This document shows positions 43,123 through 51,948 of a DNA stretch of 64,000 bases, one piece after another. Numbering within the stretch: position 1 is the first letter of the stretch; each line of letters opens with the position of its first letter. Location: NCBI GenBank assembly GCA_003168375.1, contig PMSI01000003.1, forward strand, positions 186,001 through 250,000, written 5' to 3'. This stretch comes from Vulcanimicrobiota bacterium. Lineage in GTDB: Bacteria; Vulcanimicrobiota; Vulcanimicrobiia; Vulcanimicrobiales; Vulcanimicrobiaceae. The notes beneath the pieces are model-generated. The model saw only the letters and a program-made list of their open reading frames with translations, searched no databases and had not been told where the DNA came from. A program made the position numbers and the translations under genes.

Positions 43123-44850
43123 GTGAACCCGACCCTCCGGCGGCTGCTCCGCGAAGGCCGCCCCTACTTTCCCCGGCTCGCCGGCGGGACCGCGCTCGGG
43201 GTACTGGCCGGCGTCGCACCGCTGACGATCATCAAGGTGACCGGACTGCTCCAGTCCGACGTGCTGATCAAGCAGCCGCACTGGGATATCCTCGTACTGA
43301 TCATCGCGCTGATCGTCGGGTCGCAGATCGTCGGAAATCTCGCCTCCTACGGACAGGCCTACATCACGGCGTTCGCCGGGCAGCAGATGGTAGCCGACTT
43401 CCGTGCGCGGATGTTCGACCGGGTCGCACGCATGCCGCTGCGCGAGTTCGACCGCTGGAGGCCGGGCGAACTGCAGTCGCGCATGACCGCCGACCTCGGT
43501 TTGATGACCGACGCGCTGTCGATCTCGCTCCCCCAGTTCGTGCAGACCGTCGTAACCTTCATCGGCTCGCTGGCCTGGATGATCACGCTCGACTGGCTGC
43601 TCGCCGTCGTGCTCTTCATCGCCGCGCCGATCGTGGCGTGGGTCGTGAACAAGTTCAACCGCTTGATCGTCGCAGGGACGAAGCGCTCGCAAGAGAGGAT
43701 CGCCGACCTGTCGTCAAACCTGATGGAGGTTCTGGCGAACCAGCGCATCGTGAAAGCGTTTCGGCGCGAGGATTTCGAGCGCGACCGATTCGCCGCCGCC
43801 AATCAGCGCTACGTCAGCGCGTACATGAAGGTCACGCAGTTCAATCAGACCCAGGCGCCCGTGCTGGCGTTCATCGTGATGCTCGCCATCTGCGCGGTCG
43901 TAGCGGTGACGACCCGCGAGGTCGCCGCCGGGCGGATGAGCCCGTCACAGGCGTGGGAGTTCTGGGCCGCAACGGGACTGCTGATCAATCCGATGAACCG
44001 TTTTTCGATCTTTTTCTCGGATTTCGCGCGGGCGTTCGTCGGGACGCAGCGCGTTTTCCAAATTCTCGATCTCCCGATCGAGCCCAACGATCCGCCGGAC
44101 GCCGTCCCGCTTCGCGCGGTGGTCGGTGACATCCGGTTCGAAAACGTCACGTTCGCCTACGACGACGACCGCGCGGTGCTGTCGAACTTCACGGCCGAGA
44201 TGCTGCACGGCGAGGTCGTCGCGCTCGTCGGACCGTCCGGCGCGGGCAAGAGCACGATCGTCAACCTCGTCCCGCGCTTCTACGAGCCGCAGAGCGGGCG
44301 TATTACCGTCGACGGCATCGACATCGCGAACGTGCGGCTCGGCGACTTGCGGAACGCGATCGCGATCGTGCCGCAGGAGACGCAGCTCTTCAACGGCACG
44401 ATCGCGGACAACATCCGCTACGGCCGCCTGACCGCGAGCGACGACGAGATCGTCGTCGCCGCGAAGGAAGCGAATGCCGACGAGTTCGTCCGGCGGCTGC
44501 CCGACGGCTACGACACGATCGTCGGCGAACGCGGGATACGGCTCTCCGGCGGCCAGCGCCAGCGCCTGGCGATCGCGCGCGCGATCCTGCGCGATCCGCG
44601 CATCCTGATCCTCGACGAAGCGACCAGCGCGCTCGACTCGCACTCCGAGGCGCTGATCGAAGATGCTCTCGACCGGCTCCTCCCGGGGCGGACGACGCTG
44701 ATCATCGCGCACCGTCTCTCAACGATCCGCCGCGCCACCAAGATCCTCTATATCGAAGGCGGGCGCATTCGGGAGACGGGCACGCACGACGACCTGATCG
44801 CCGCAGGCGGCCCGTACGCCGATTTACACGCGGCGCAGTTCGCGAGGTAA
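43123..44850 (+). CDS. ABC exporter (MsbA-like transmembrane ATPase)
   Basis: A 575-residue half-transporter with a six-helix membrane domain (residues 1-310) fused to an ATPase domain. Walker A is GPSGAGKST near 383, the signature is LSGGQRQR near 485, Walker B is ILILDEATSALD, and the switch His is in IIAHRLSTI. It likely homodimerises to export lipid, peptide or drug. GTG 43123 is preferred: GAAGG precedes it and the first membrane helix follows. The frame stays open to a TTG at 43054. Confidence 0.92.
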   Translation: MNPTLRRLLREGRPYFPRLAGGTALGVLAGVAPLTIIKVTGLLQSDVLIKQPHWDILVLIIALIVGSQIVGNLASYGQAYITAFAGQQMVADFRARMFDRVARMPLREFDRWRPGELQSRMTADLGLMTDALSISLPQFVQTVVTFIGSLAWMITLDWLLAVVLFIAAPIVAWVVNKFNRLIVAGTKRSQERIADLSSNLMEVLANQRIVKAFRREDFERDRFAAANQRYVSAYMKVTQFNQTQAPVLAFIVMLAICAVVAVTTREVAAGRMSPSQAWEFWAATGLLINPMNRFSIFFSDFARAFVGTQRVFQILDLPIEPNDPPDAVPLRAVVGDIRFENVTFAYDDDRAVLSNFTAEMLHGEVVALVGPSGAGKSTIVNLVPRFYEPQSGRITVDGIDIANVRLGDLRNAIAIVPQETQLFNGTIADNIRYGRLTASDDEIVVAAKEANADEFVRRLPDGYDTIVGERGIRLSGGQRQRLAIARAILRDPRILILDEATSALDSHSEALIEDALDRLLPGRTTLIIAHRLSTIRRATKILYIEGGRIRETGTHDDLIAAGGPYADLHAAQFAR

Positions 44851-44860
44851 GTAAACCTCG

Positions 44861-46642
44861 ATGCCTGGCGGTGGAGCGAGAATCAGTAGGGTAACGTTTC
44901 GAAACTATAAGGTCTTTCGCGACTACTCAATAGACCTGCGACCGATGAATATTCTGGTCGGCCCGAACAACGCTGGGAAGTCGACGGTTCTCCAGTCATT
45001 TCGTGTGCTAGAGGCGACATTGCGGCGTGCACGTCTACGAGCGCCTGAGCCTGTTGATTCTCCAAACGGTGACGCATTCGGTTATTATTTCAGTGACCAG
45101 AATCTCCCGATGTCACTGGAAAATATTCATGCGGATCTTTCAGACGAAGATACGACTGTCTCATTCTTGTTATCAAACGGAAATACCGTGCAATTGTATT
45201 TCCCAGTAGACGGGGGTTGTGCGCTAATACCGCTGGCTACGGCCGTCGCGATCCGTTCCCCGGCGGCCTTCAAAGCAGAGTTTCCGATATCTATAGTCAC
45301 AGTGCCGACGCTGGGCCAAGTGGAACATCGCGAACAACTTGTCAAGCCGACGACGGTACAACGGAACGTGGAAACCCACCTCGCTCCGCGTCACTTTCGC
45401 AACTATTGGTACTACAAGTGCTGGGATCATGATGGGTCCTTTGACGAATTCAGTGCACTTGTTTCGAAGACCTGGCCTGGTGTCGAGATCCGCCAGCCGA
45501 CGTTAACTGGAATTAGCCCGGAATTGTCGATGCATGTCTTAGAGCGCCGAATGACCCGCGAACTTTATTGGGCCGGCTCCGGCTTCCAGGTCTGGTGTCA
45601 ACTCTTGACACACGTGGGTCGCTCAGATGATGCGTCCATTTTCATCATTGATGAACCCGACATTTACTTGCATGCAGATTTGCAGCGCCAGCTGCTCTCG
45701 ATGCTGCGGATGGTAAGCGCGGATGTTCTCCTAGCCACGCATTCATCGGAGATCATCGGCGAGGCCGACCCGACCGAGATCGTTTTGATCGATAAGAAGC
45801 TTGACACGGGTGCGCGCCTCCATAGCGTAGCGGGAGTGCAGGACGTGCTGGACGGCATTGGTTCTGTTCAAAACATTACGCTTACTAGCTTAGCGCGAAA
45901 CAAGACCATCCTATTTGTCGAAGGCGACAAGGACTACTCAATCCTCCGGGCGTTCGCTAAGCGACTAGACTTCGCGGAGATCGCTTCGGGAACAGCCTTG
46001 ACCCACGTCCGGTCTGGCGGCCTTTCGTCGTGGCGTCGAATAAGAGACCTCGGTTGGAGCCTACAGCAAGCACTTACAAAAGGGCTTGCAATTGGGACAG
46101 TATATGATCGTGACTACTTCGCCGCAGAGGAAATCGCAAGCATCCTTGGAGAGCTGCGCTCTCATATTGACTATGCCCATATTCATAGTCGAAAGGAGAT
46201 AGAGAACTATCTGCTGGTTCCTGCCGTGCTGCAGCGGGCTGTGGCCGTGGCCGTCACTGAGCGCGAACGGCGGTCCCGGACACTAAAGGAGGTGCCGTCG
46301 ATTCCTACGTTACTCGAGGACATTACCGCTTCGATGAAGACCTCGGTTAAGGCGCAGTACCACGGTCGGCGGGCGGATTACCTGGGGAGATCGAAGGTAG
46401 ATTCGTCGACAATCTTTCTAGAAACCGATGCGTGGTTTGAAGCCCGGTGGCAGGCGCTAAACACGCGAATGGAGATTGTTCCTGGCAAAGAAGTCCTCGC
46501 GCGGCTACGAGAGAGTTTGCAGACGACGCATGGCCTGACCTTGACGGACTATGATATCGTGGCAGCTTTTGAGCCATCTGAAATACCGCCGGACCTCTCA
46601 TCACTGCTGAGCGAGCTTGACTCGTTTCGGAAGCGTCGTTGA
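44861..46642 (+). CDS. OLD-family ATP-dependent nuclease (AAA + TOPRIM)
   Basis: A 593-residue protein. The N-terminal ABC-type ATPase has Walker A GPNNAGKS near residue 34, Walker B IFIIDEPDIYLHA near 262 and the H-loop ATHSSEIIGEA near 292. The C-terminal TOPRIM domain has the Glu in ILFVEGDKD near 349 and the DRD in VYDRDYF near 416. OLD-type nucleases act in phage defence or DNA processing. No UvrD-like partner (GajB) is adjacent, so it is a single-gene system or an orphan. Codon use and base composition are visibly more AT-rich than the neighbours, which suggests horizontal transfer. Confidence 0.85.
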   Translation: MPGGGARISRVTFRNYKVFRDYSIDLRPMNILVGPNNAGKSTVLQSFRVLEATLRRARLRAPEPVDSPNGDAFGYYFSDQNLPMSLENIHADLSDEDTTVSFLLSNGNTVQLYFPVDGGCALIPLATAVAIRSPAAFKAEFPISIVTVPTLGQVEHREQLVKPTTVQRNVETHLAPRHFRNYWYYKCWDHDGSFDEFSALVSKTWPGVEIRQPTLTGISPELSMHVLERRMTRELYWAGSGFQVWCQLLTHVGRSDDASIFIIDEPDIYLHADLQRQLLSMLRMVSADVLLATHSSEIIGEADPTEIVLIDKKLDTGARLHSVAGVQDVLDGIGSVQNITLTSLARNKTILFVEGDKDYSILRAFAKRLDFAEIASGTALTHVRSGGLSSWRRIRDLGWSLQQALTKGLAIGTVYDRDYFAAEEIASILGELRSHIDYAHIHSRKEIENYLLVPAVLQRAVAVAVTERERRSRTLKEVPSIPTLLEDITASMKTSVKAQYHGRRADYLGRSKVDSSTIFLETDAWFEARWQALNTRMEIVPGKEVLARLRESLQTTHGLTLTDYDIVAAFEPSEIPPDLSSLLSELDSFRKRR

Positions 46643-47018
46643 GACGGACACACGGATTGGGCGAAACCGGCTGAAGTGTCGATAAAGCCTTGGCCATTAA
46701 AACCGTCGCGTCTACGACGTCAAGGCGCAGGCGGGTACGACGAGGCTCAGCCGTTTGGGCGGTTCATTAGGCCGCGCCAGTGCGCGGAAAACGGCGTGTT
46801 AATAGCGGCTGGATTCAAGGGCGTGCGCGGTACGGACGGGGCTGCGACGGCCGCGGGGTTGTACTCTGAGTTTGCGTCGCGGGCCGATCCGACGTTTGCG
46901 CGCTCGGCGTCTGCGGCGCGCGCAGCGGGGCCGGATTGTCGCCGAGCCGTTCGGCAACCACGGCGGCATCCCGTGACGATTCGATAGGATCCCGCGCCAG
47001 CACCGCAGCGCTGTCGGG
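46643..47018. other. Intergenic stretch without a recognisable gene
   Basis: About 375 bases lie between the OLD-type nuclease and the convergent hydrolase. The first 150 bases share the lower GC of the nuclease gene; the rest returns to the chromosomal average. Only short overlapping open frames without ribosome sites or family resemblance are present. I see no RNA gene, terminator or inverted repeat. Confidence 0.5.
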
Positions 47019-47876
47019 TTACGTCGTGCCTGCCGTGGACGGTTCGGGTTCCGTCGCAACCGTAGCGACGGGGTTGAGTGCCCAATCGAGTGCGTAGTCC
47101 GCGACGGCTTCCCAACCCTCGACGGCTCCGGTGAAGTGCGGGCGGCCCGGGAACTCCTTGAACGCGCTGATCCCCGGCGATTGGCTGATGAGGTGGAAGT
47201 TCGAGCGCGTGTAGCCCGCGGTGACGATGTGATCCTCGCCCCCCGCGATCAGCAGGATCGGAGGACGGCTGCTCTTGACGTCGACCTTCGCCGCCGAATG
47301 CGGAACGAAGTTCTCGAACGCACCTTCGAAGAGCACGCGGTTTGCGCAGGGAACCGCGTAGCGGTCGTACAGGGCCTTCGATTCGTCCTCGGAGAGCGTG
47401 TTGGCGAACGCGAAGTGGAACTGCTCCGGGGTGAGCATCGTCGCGTTCCCGATGTTGAACGGGTTGGCGAGCACCGGAGCGCCGGCTTTAAGCGTGGAAA
47501 GCGGAAGGTTGAGCACGCCGACGGGAGCGCCCGGATCGACGCCGACGGCGGCGGAACCCAGCCCCCGGTACGCCAACAGCTGCGCGAACAGACCGCCGAA
47601 CGAGTGGCCCATGATGATCGGCGGCGCATCGAGCGCGCGAATCACGCCGTCGAGATAGTCGAGGACCGTCTTGATGTCCAGGTTCTTGAGTGGCGTCGGA
47701 TCGGCGCGCAACGATTCGACGCTGCCCTCGAGCCCCGGCCACGGCTGCGCGATCACCTTGAAACCGCGCGCCGCGTAGCGGTCGACCCACTTCTCCCAAC
47801 TCGACCATGTAAGGAACAGACCGTGGATGAGAACGATCGTGCGTGTGCCGTTCGAGGCCGGCGAATCGACGGGCAT
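47019..47876 (-). CDS. Alpha/beta hydrolase
   Basis: A 285-residue serine hydrolase with LIHGLFLTWSSW oxyanion region, nucleophile elbow GHSFGGLFAQ near residue 101 (Ser in GHSFG), Asp in AGGEDHIV near 223 and His in GRPHFTG near 252. ATG 47876 has GGAGG nine bases upstream; the frame is open to 48089 without similarity. The substrate is unknown, possibly an ester or lipid. Confidence 0.88.
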   Translation of the reverse strand: MPVDSPASNGTRTIVLIHGLFLTWSSWEKWVDRYAARGFKVIAQPWPGLEGSVESLRADPTPLKNLDIKTVLDYLDGVIRALDAPPIIMGHSFGGLFAQLLAYRGLGSAAVGVDPGAPVGVLNLPLSTLKAGAPVLANPFNIGNATMLTPEQFHFAFANTLSEDESKALYDRYAVPCANRVLFEGAFENFVPHSAAKVDVKSSRPPILLIAGGEDHIVTAGYTRSNFHLISQSPGISAFKEFPGRPHFTGAVEGWEAVADYALDWALNPVATVATEPEPSTAGTT

Positions 47877-47975
47877 AGGATCCTCCAACTGACGACGGGT
47901 CGTCAGCGTATCACGGTGCTCCGTGCGCGCCAAGCGTGAGGACGGCGACCATCTTAGGGCTTCTACGCCGGTAAA

Positions 47976-48014
47976 GAAAAAAAGAGCTCCGCGCAAAACG
48001 CGGAGCTCTTTTTT
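47976..48014 (-). terminator. Rho-independent terminator, near-palindromic
   Basis: A perfect 10-bp stem (GAGCTCCGCG 47984-47993 with CGCGGAGCTC 47999-48008) encloses the loop CAAAA. It is extended by A/T pairs: a purine A-run lies to the left and TTTTTT to the right. It can therefore act in both directions. On the minus strand it would end transcripts of the membrane-protein gene at 48143 and shield the hydrolase gene. Confidence 0.85.
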
Positions 48015-48142
48015 CTTATTGGCCGCTTGGGCGGGGTGCCGGCGGAGGGGATGGAGGATCCGGCGGGCGGGATGGACGCCAGCCCTCATGGAGGAGGCTG
48101 CTTGTTGGTGGAGTGGGCGGGCGATCGAACGTTGGCTGGGGC

Positions 48143-48913
48143 TTATCGGGCATTTGGGGTCTCCTCACACGAGGCTTTCCAGGCGAGGCCGGCATGGAAC
48201 GCCCCTGTTTGTCCCCTACATATTACCATGTGTCGGGCGGGGACGCTATTTACGTAGAGTAGGAAATGCATGAGGATGGCCAATGCGGCCAGTGCAAGGC
48301 AGGCTTGCGCTGCCGTCCATGCCACAGGATCGTACCGTCTCAGCAGGGCCAGTTCAAGCACACTCTTTCCGTAATCCTCAGCGAGGCTCAGCGCAATGTG
48401 GAATCTCGACTTCGGCGAGATTGCGAGGGCCGGGGATACATAGTCGCTGACGCTTGGATGCGGGCGAAGTTTCGGCCGAACCACGTATAGGCAGAAAATT
48501 AGAGCACCGAATGCGGACGCAATCGCAAGATATAGAAACGGGCCGGGCATCAAACGCGCCTTCTCACCCTGCGTGCTACCAAAGACGGTTAGCAGACCCG
48601 CTCCACCGGCCAGCAGCCCGAGAAGTCGCGTCGCTTTGCCCTCGATCCGACCGTTGCTTTCGACCCAACCATCGTATGTTCGCTTCGATTCGTCGAGTAA
48701 AAAAAGCGCGGTGTCGGGATCCTCGTCAGGAAGCGCGGGATAAAGCGTCCAAAGCTTCCTTGCTGCGCTTTCGCGCTGCGCTGGGGACGGCGTTTCCGTT
48801 GGCAGTACTTCCCGGCGTTGCCTATTTAGAACGAGACAGACAACTACCAGAAGGCCGATGCCGAGGAGGGCTGCAACGACCGCCCAGACATCAACGGCAA
48901 TGATCCACTGCAT
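48143..48913 (-). CDS. Multi-pass membrane protein of atypical composition
   Basis: A 256-residue protein with an N-terminal helix (VVAALLGIGLLVVVCLVL), a charged cytosolic stretch (DEDPDTALFLLDESKRTYDGWV), two closely spaced helices (TRLLGLLAGGAGLLTVFG, FLYLAIASAFGALIFCLYVV) and a fourth near residue 215. A helix-hairpin after an acidic helical region is reminiscent of SLATT-type membrane effectors, but the match is weak. ATG 48913 is chosen; GTG 48928 is possible. Base composition differs from the neighbours, and it lies near the OLD-type nuclease. Confidence 0.62.
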   Translation of the reverse strand: MQWIIAVDVWAVVAALLGIGLLVVVCLVLNRQRREVLPTETPSPAQRESAARKLWTLYPALPDEDPDTALFLLDESKRTYDGWVESNGRIEGKATRLLGLLAGGAGLLTVFGSTQGEKARLMPGPFLYLAIASAFGALIFCLYVVRPKLRPHPSVSDYVSPALAISPKSRFHIALSLAEDYGKSVLELALLRRYDPVAWTAAQACLALAALAILMHFLLYVNSVPARHMVICRGQTGAFHAGLAWKASCEETPNAR

Positions 48914-49068
48914 ACACTTATTCAACACCCTTGACGTGGTTGGCCACTATTGGCATACGATCACCCGTTAATAAGATATTCGATCATTGTGCCAACTGCA
49001 TGGCAGAGTCGCTAGCTAGTTCGCCTTCGAACGTAGCTGAGTCGTCGCGCGTGAAGTGCTTCCAGGGC

Positions 49069-49596
49069 TTACGGCTTGCCGTTGATCATCAGGTGCGCGT
49101 AGGGCGTGCCGGCGTACATGATCCACGTGCCGGTGTCCTTCGGCGTCGTCGGGAGGCCGCTGTCCTTCGGGACCGGCCACATCACCATCCAGTGCGGCGG
49201 CTCCTTGATCGGCGTACCCTTCGTCGCGAACGGATCGGTGGCGCTCCAGTCGGTGCCGCCGGCGAGCATGTAGGCGATGCCGGGCTTCGTGTTCGTCGGC
49301 TTCGCCTTGTGGGCGGCCCAGTCGGCGCCCCATTGCATCGTGGCTGCGTCGGCGCACATGGCATCGTCGCCAACGACGCCCGGATGGCCTGGTATGCACG
49401 TCCAGCCGTTGGTGCCCTTGCGCAGCACGGTCATCTTGCCTTTGTCGTCCATGTCGGCGACGGTAGCATGCGCGGTGATCGACGGCGGCCCAGCGGAGAG
49501 CGCGCGGGCGATCTTCTGAGCAGGTGCCTCAGCGGGTGCGGCGGCGGTCATCGCGAGCAGCGCCGTGCCGGCGAGGGTCAAGCGAAAAGCGAACAT
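49069..49596 (-). CDS. Secreted protein, unknown
   Basis: A 175-residue exported protein. The signal peptide (MFAFRLTLAGTALLAMTAAA) and GGGAGG before ATG 49596 fix the start. The mature part has repeated small segments (GWTCIPGHPGV, MCADAATMQW, PPHWMVMWPV, TWIMYAGTPYAHLMI) with Trp, Met and two Cys. No family is recognised with confidence. It is divergent from flgB, and the shared spacer carries the flgB promoter. Confidence 0.65.
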   Translation of the reverse strand: MFAFRLTLAGTALLAMTAAAPAEAPAQKIARALSAGPPSITAHATVADMDDKGKMTVLRKGTNGWTCIPGHPGVVGDDAMCADAATMQWGADWAAHKAKPTNTKPGIAYMLAGGTDWSATDPFATKGTPIKEPPHWMVMWPVPKDSGLPTTPKDTGTWIMYAGTPYAHLMINGKP

Positions 49597-49700
49597 CGGA
49601 CCTCCCATGGAAAGCAGTCGCGTCACCCCGCAGAACGAGCGTTCGCGCCGGGAAAGCTTGCTCCCGCCACAGAGGCGAGCCGCGTCGGGCGCTCGCGACC

Positions 49701-49729
49701 CTAAGGTCGGGGCGCCCGCTTGCCGATGG
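49701..49729 (+). promoter_or_regulatory. Sigma-28-type promoter for flgB operon
   Basis: CTAAGGTC at 49701-49708 (-35 type) and GCCGATGG at 49722-49729 (-10 type) have starts 21 bases apart, the same geometry as the other three flagellar promoters in this window. The -10 contains an in-frame ATG (49726), so that codon is unlikely to be the flgB start. Initiation near 49735-49737 would place the message start at the ATG at 49738. Confidence 0.65.
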
Positions 49730-49737
49730 CCCATGTG

Positions 49738-50157
49738 ATGGGCGATATCTCATTCGGCCAGACCGTCGGCATGCTCAAGAACGCGATGGACGGCGCCGGA
49801 ACCGCGCACGGCGTCATCGCGAACAACGTCGCGAACGTCAACACGCCCAACTTTCGGCGCTCCGACGTCTCCTTCAAAGAGGCGCTGGCGGCGACCGAAG
49901 CGACCCAGGCTGATCCCGACGAGCTCGCCCTGACGACCGCGTCGGACCGGCATTTCGACGTCGGCGGCGCGCAGGCTCCCGAGCCGTTCTCGGTGAGCAC
50001 GACGGTCGACACCGGGACGCAGATGCGGGTCGACGGCTCGAACGTCGACGTCGATCAGGAGATGGCGAAGCTCTCGCTCAACTCCTCGTACGCGCAGTCG
50101 ATGGGCCAGCTGCTGCAAAACCAGTACTCGCGCCTGCGCCAGGCGATCCAGAGCTGA
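49738..50157 (+). CDS. flgB: Flagellar basal-body rod protein FlgB
   Basis: A 139-residue proximal rod protein, exported by the flagellar type III apparatus. The rod motif NNVANVNTPNFRR lies near residue 25, and the C-terminal helix (EMAKLSLNSSYAQSMGQLLQ) near 105 packs in the rod. ATG 49738 is preferred over ATG 49726, which falls inside the predicted promoter -10. flgC starts five bases after its stop. Confidence 0.92.
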   Translation: MGDISFGQTVGMLKNAMDGAGTAHGVIANNVANVNTPNFRRSDVSFKEALAATEATQADPDELALTTASDRHFDVGGAQAPEPFSVSTTVDTGTQMRVDGSNVDVDQEMAKLSLNSSYAQSMGQLLQNQYSRLRQAIQS

Positions 50158-50162
50158 GGACT

Positions 50163-50609
50163 ATGGGCTTTTACACGTCGATCGAGGTCAGCGCGACCGG
50201 CCTGTCGGCCGAACGGCTCGCCATGGATACCATCGCGAACAACATCGCGAACGTCAACACGACGCGCACCGCCGAGGGCGGGCCGTTCAAACGCCAGCTG
50301 GTCGTGTACGCGCAGAAGAACGAGCCGACGGCGGGTTCCTCGGGTTCCACCGACGCGAACGACCCGGCCCGGTCGAGCGCCGGCGTCGAAGTCGTCGGCG
50401 TCGTCAACGACCAGGCTCCCGACCGGCTCATCTACGATCCGAGCCATCCCGACGCGGACGCAAACGGCTACGTCCATATGCCGAACGTCGACGTGGTGAA
50501 GGAGATGGTCGACATGATGGCCGCCTCCCGCGCCTACGAGGCGAACGTGACCGCGATCCAGGAAGCGCGCGCGATGGGCACGGCGACGCTCGGACTGCTC
50601 AAAGCCTGA
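50163..50609 (+). CDS. flgC: Flagellar basal-body rod protein FlgC
   Basis: A 148-residue proximal rod protein. It has the N-terminal ASGLSAER-like segment (SATGLSAERLAMDTI), the rod motif NNIANVNTTRT, and the C-terminal VDVVKEMVDMMAASRAYEANV helix of FlgC. It overlaps fliE by one base. Confidence 0.94.
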   Translation: MGFYTSIEVSATGLSAERLAMDTIANNIANVNTTRTAEGGPFKRQLVVYAQKNEPTAGSSGSTDANDPARSSAGVEVVGVVNDQAPDRLIYDPSHPDADANGYVHMPNVDVVKEMVDMMAASRAYEANVTAIQEARAMGTATLGLLKA

Positions 50610-50974
50610 TGGACTACGGCAGCGCGATCTCCAAGGTGATCCCCGGGACGTTCGTCCCCGACATCGGCGCCGCCACCAGCCTCGACGAACGTCCGAACGT
50701 GGGCCCGATCCCCGGGGGCGCCGGCCCTTCGACAAGCTCAGGACAGGCCGAGGGCCCCTCGTTCAAGGACACCGTCAAGTGGATGCTGGCCGACGTGAAC
50801 GACAAGATCAACACCTCGGACCAGGCGACCCGCGATCTCGCCAACGGCAAGACCAACGACCTGCAGAAGGTCGTCACCTCGGTCGAAGAGGCGAACCTCG
50901 CGCTGAACTTCACGATGGCGATGCGCTCGAAGCTGCTCGAGGCGTACCAAGAGATCGCGAGGATGCAGGTATAG
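50609..50974 (+). CDS. fliE: Flagellar hook-basal body protein FliE with in-frame insertion
   Basis: A 121-residue protein joining MS ring and rod. The C-terminal half has the conserved FliE helices (FKDTVKWMLADVNDKI and VEEANLALNFTMAMRSKLLEAYQEI). The N-terminal half is longer than usual (family about 100 residues). The excess coincides with a REP-like repeat at 50724-50757 translated as GPSTSSGQAEGP, apparently a tolerated insertion in a flexible region. Confidence 0.9.
   Translation: MDYGSAISKVIPGTFVPDIGAATSLDERPNVGPIPGGAGPSTSSGQAEGPSFKDTVKWMLADVNDKINTSDQATRDLANGKTNDLQKVVTSVEEANLALNFTMAMRSKLLEAYQEIARMQV
50724..50757. repeat. REP-like palindromic element inside fliE
   Basis: The stretch has complementary ends (GGCCCTTCGACAAGC ... 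GGCCGAGGGCC) and contains CCTTCGACAAGCTCAGGAC, a sequence type widely dispersed in intergenic spaces of many bacterial genomes. Its length is compatible with in-frame insertion of a Gly/Ser/Pro-rich linker. Confidence 0.65.
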
Positions 50975-51006
50975 TTCGCGGCGCTTCGCGCGCGAACTTG
51001 CGGCAC

Positions 51007-51027
51007 GACCCGCGTACGACGCGGGTC
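51007..51027 (+). other. Strong hairpin between fliE and the kinase
   Basis: GACCCGCG (51007-51014) and CGCGGGTC (51020-51027) form a perfect 8-bp stem around TACGA. A second, weaker inverted repeat (TTCGCG ... CGCGAA) precedes it. No T-run follows, so it may attenuate or stabilise the flgB-flgC-fliE RNA rather than act as a standard terminator. Confidence 0.5.
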
Positions 51028-51072
51028 AGCCTCACAGGGTAGTACCGGAGCTCGCGGGTAAAAGGCGAGCCG

Positions 51073-51948
51073 ATGGGGACCGATGCGTTGCTCGGCGGGC
51101 GGTATCGGCTCGACCACGTGGCCGGGCACGGCGGCGCCGCGACGGTGTTCGCCGCCTACGACACGGTGCTCGACCGCACCGTGGCGATCAAGATGCTGGC
51201 GCATCGGCGTGACGAGACCGGCGTGCTCCACGAGCGCTTCGAACGCGAGGCGCGGGCCGAGGCGCGGATCACCCATCCCAACGTGGTCTCCGTTCACGAC
51301 ATCGGAGAGACCGAGGACGGGCGACCGTACATCGTCATGGACTACGTCGACGGCCGGTCACTCCAAGAGATCATCGCCGCAGACGGGCCGGTGAGTTCGG
51401 AGCGCGTCGCGATCGTGGGCACGGGGATCGCGCGCGCGCTCGCCGCGGCGCATGCGCTGGGGATCGTCCACCGCGACGTGAAGCCGGCCAACGTCATCAT
51501 CGACTTACAAGGGATCCCGCACCTGATGGACTTCGGGCTGGCGCGCGAGCTCTTCGACGCGGACCCCGGCCTGACGGCGCCCGGCGTGCTCGTCGGCACG
51601 GCGTACTACGTCGCGCCCGAACAGGCGCGCTACGGAACCGCGAGCCCGGGCTCCGACCTCTACGCGCTCGGCGCCGTGCTGTACCACGCCCTGGCCGGCG
51701 AGCCGCCGTTCGTCGGCGAAGGCGCGCTCGACGTCGCCTTGCGCCGCTTCGAAGAAGACCCCGAGGAACTGCGCGCGCGCGTTCCCGCCGCCGACCCGGA
51801 CCTGACCGCGACGATCCACGCGCTGCTGGCGCGCGACCCGGTCGAACGGCCGTGGGATGCGGCGGCAGTCGCGGTGCGGCTGGGCGACATTGCTGCGCGG
51901 CTGCGCGCGACGCGCACCGCCGGCGAGACGCAGGCGCCGCTCGGCTAA
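51073..51948 (+). CDS. Soluble Ser/Thr protein kinase inside the flagellar locus
   Basis: A 291-residue Hanks-type kinase. The glycine-rich loop is VAGHGGAATVF, the Lys is in VAIKML, the catalytic loop is HRDVKPAN near residue 133, DFG lies in LMDFGLA near 154, and the APE motif is VAPEQARYG near 180. There is no membrane helix or PASTA domain, so it is cytosolic. It lies between fliE and flgF, and its TAA stop forms part of the flgF promoter. A role in phosphorylating flagellar or regulatory proteins is inferred from position only. Confidence 0.9.
   Translation: MGTDALLGGRYRLDHVAGHGGAATVFAAYDTVLDRTVAIKMLAHRRDETGVLHERFEREARAEARITHPNVVSVHDIGETEDGRPYIVMDYVDGRSLQEIIAADGPVSSERVAIVGTGIARALAAAHALGIVHRDVKPANVIIDLQGIPHLMDFGLARELFDADPGLTAPGVLVGTAYYVAPEQARYGTASPGSDLYALGAVLYHALAGEPPFVGEGALDVALRRFEEDPEELRARVPAADPDLTATIHALLARDPVERPWDAAAVAVRLGDIAARLRATRTAGETQAPLG

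Noticed and set aside
46747-47115. Minus-strand 122-residue frame in the gap after the OLD nuclease
   Set aside because: Low-complexity Arg/Ala sequence without ribosome site or family; overlaps the end of the hydrolase gene.
49726-49737. ATG 49726 as the flgB start
   Set aside because: The codon is part of the predicted sigma-28 -10 element, so it would lie upstream of the transcript.
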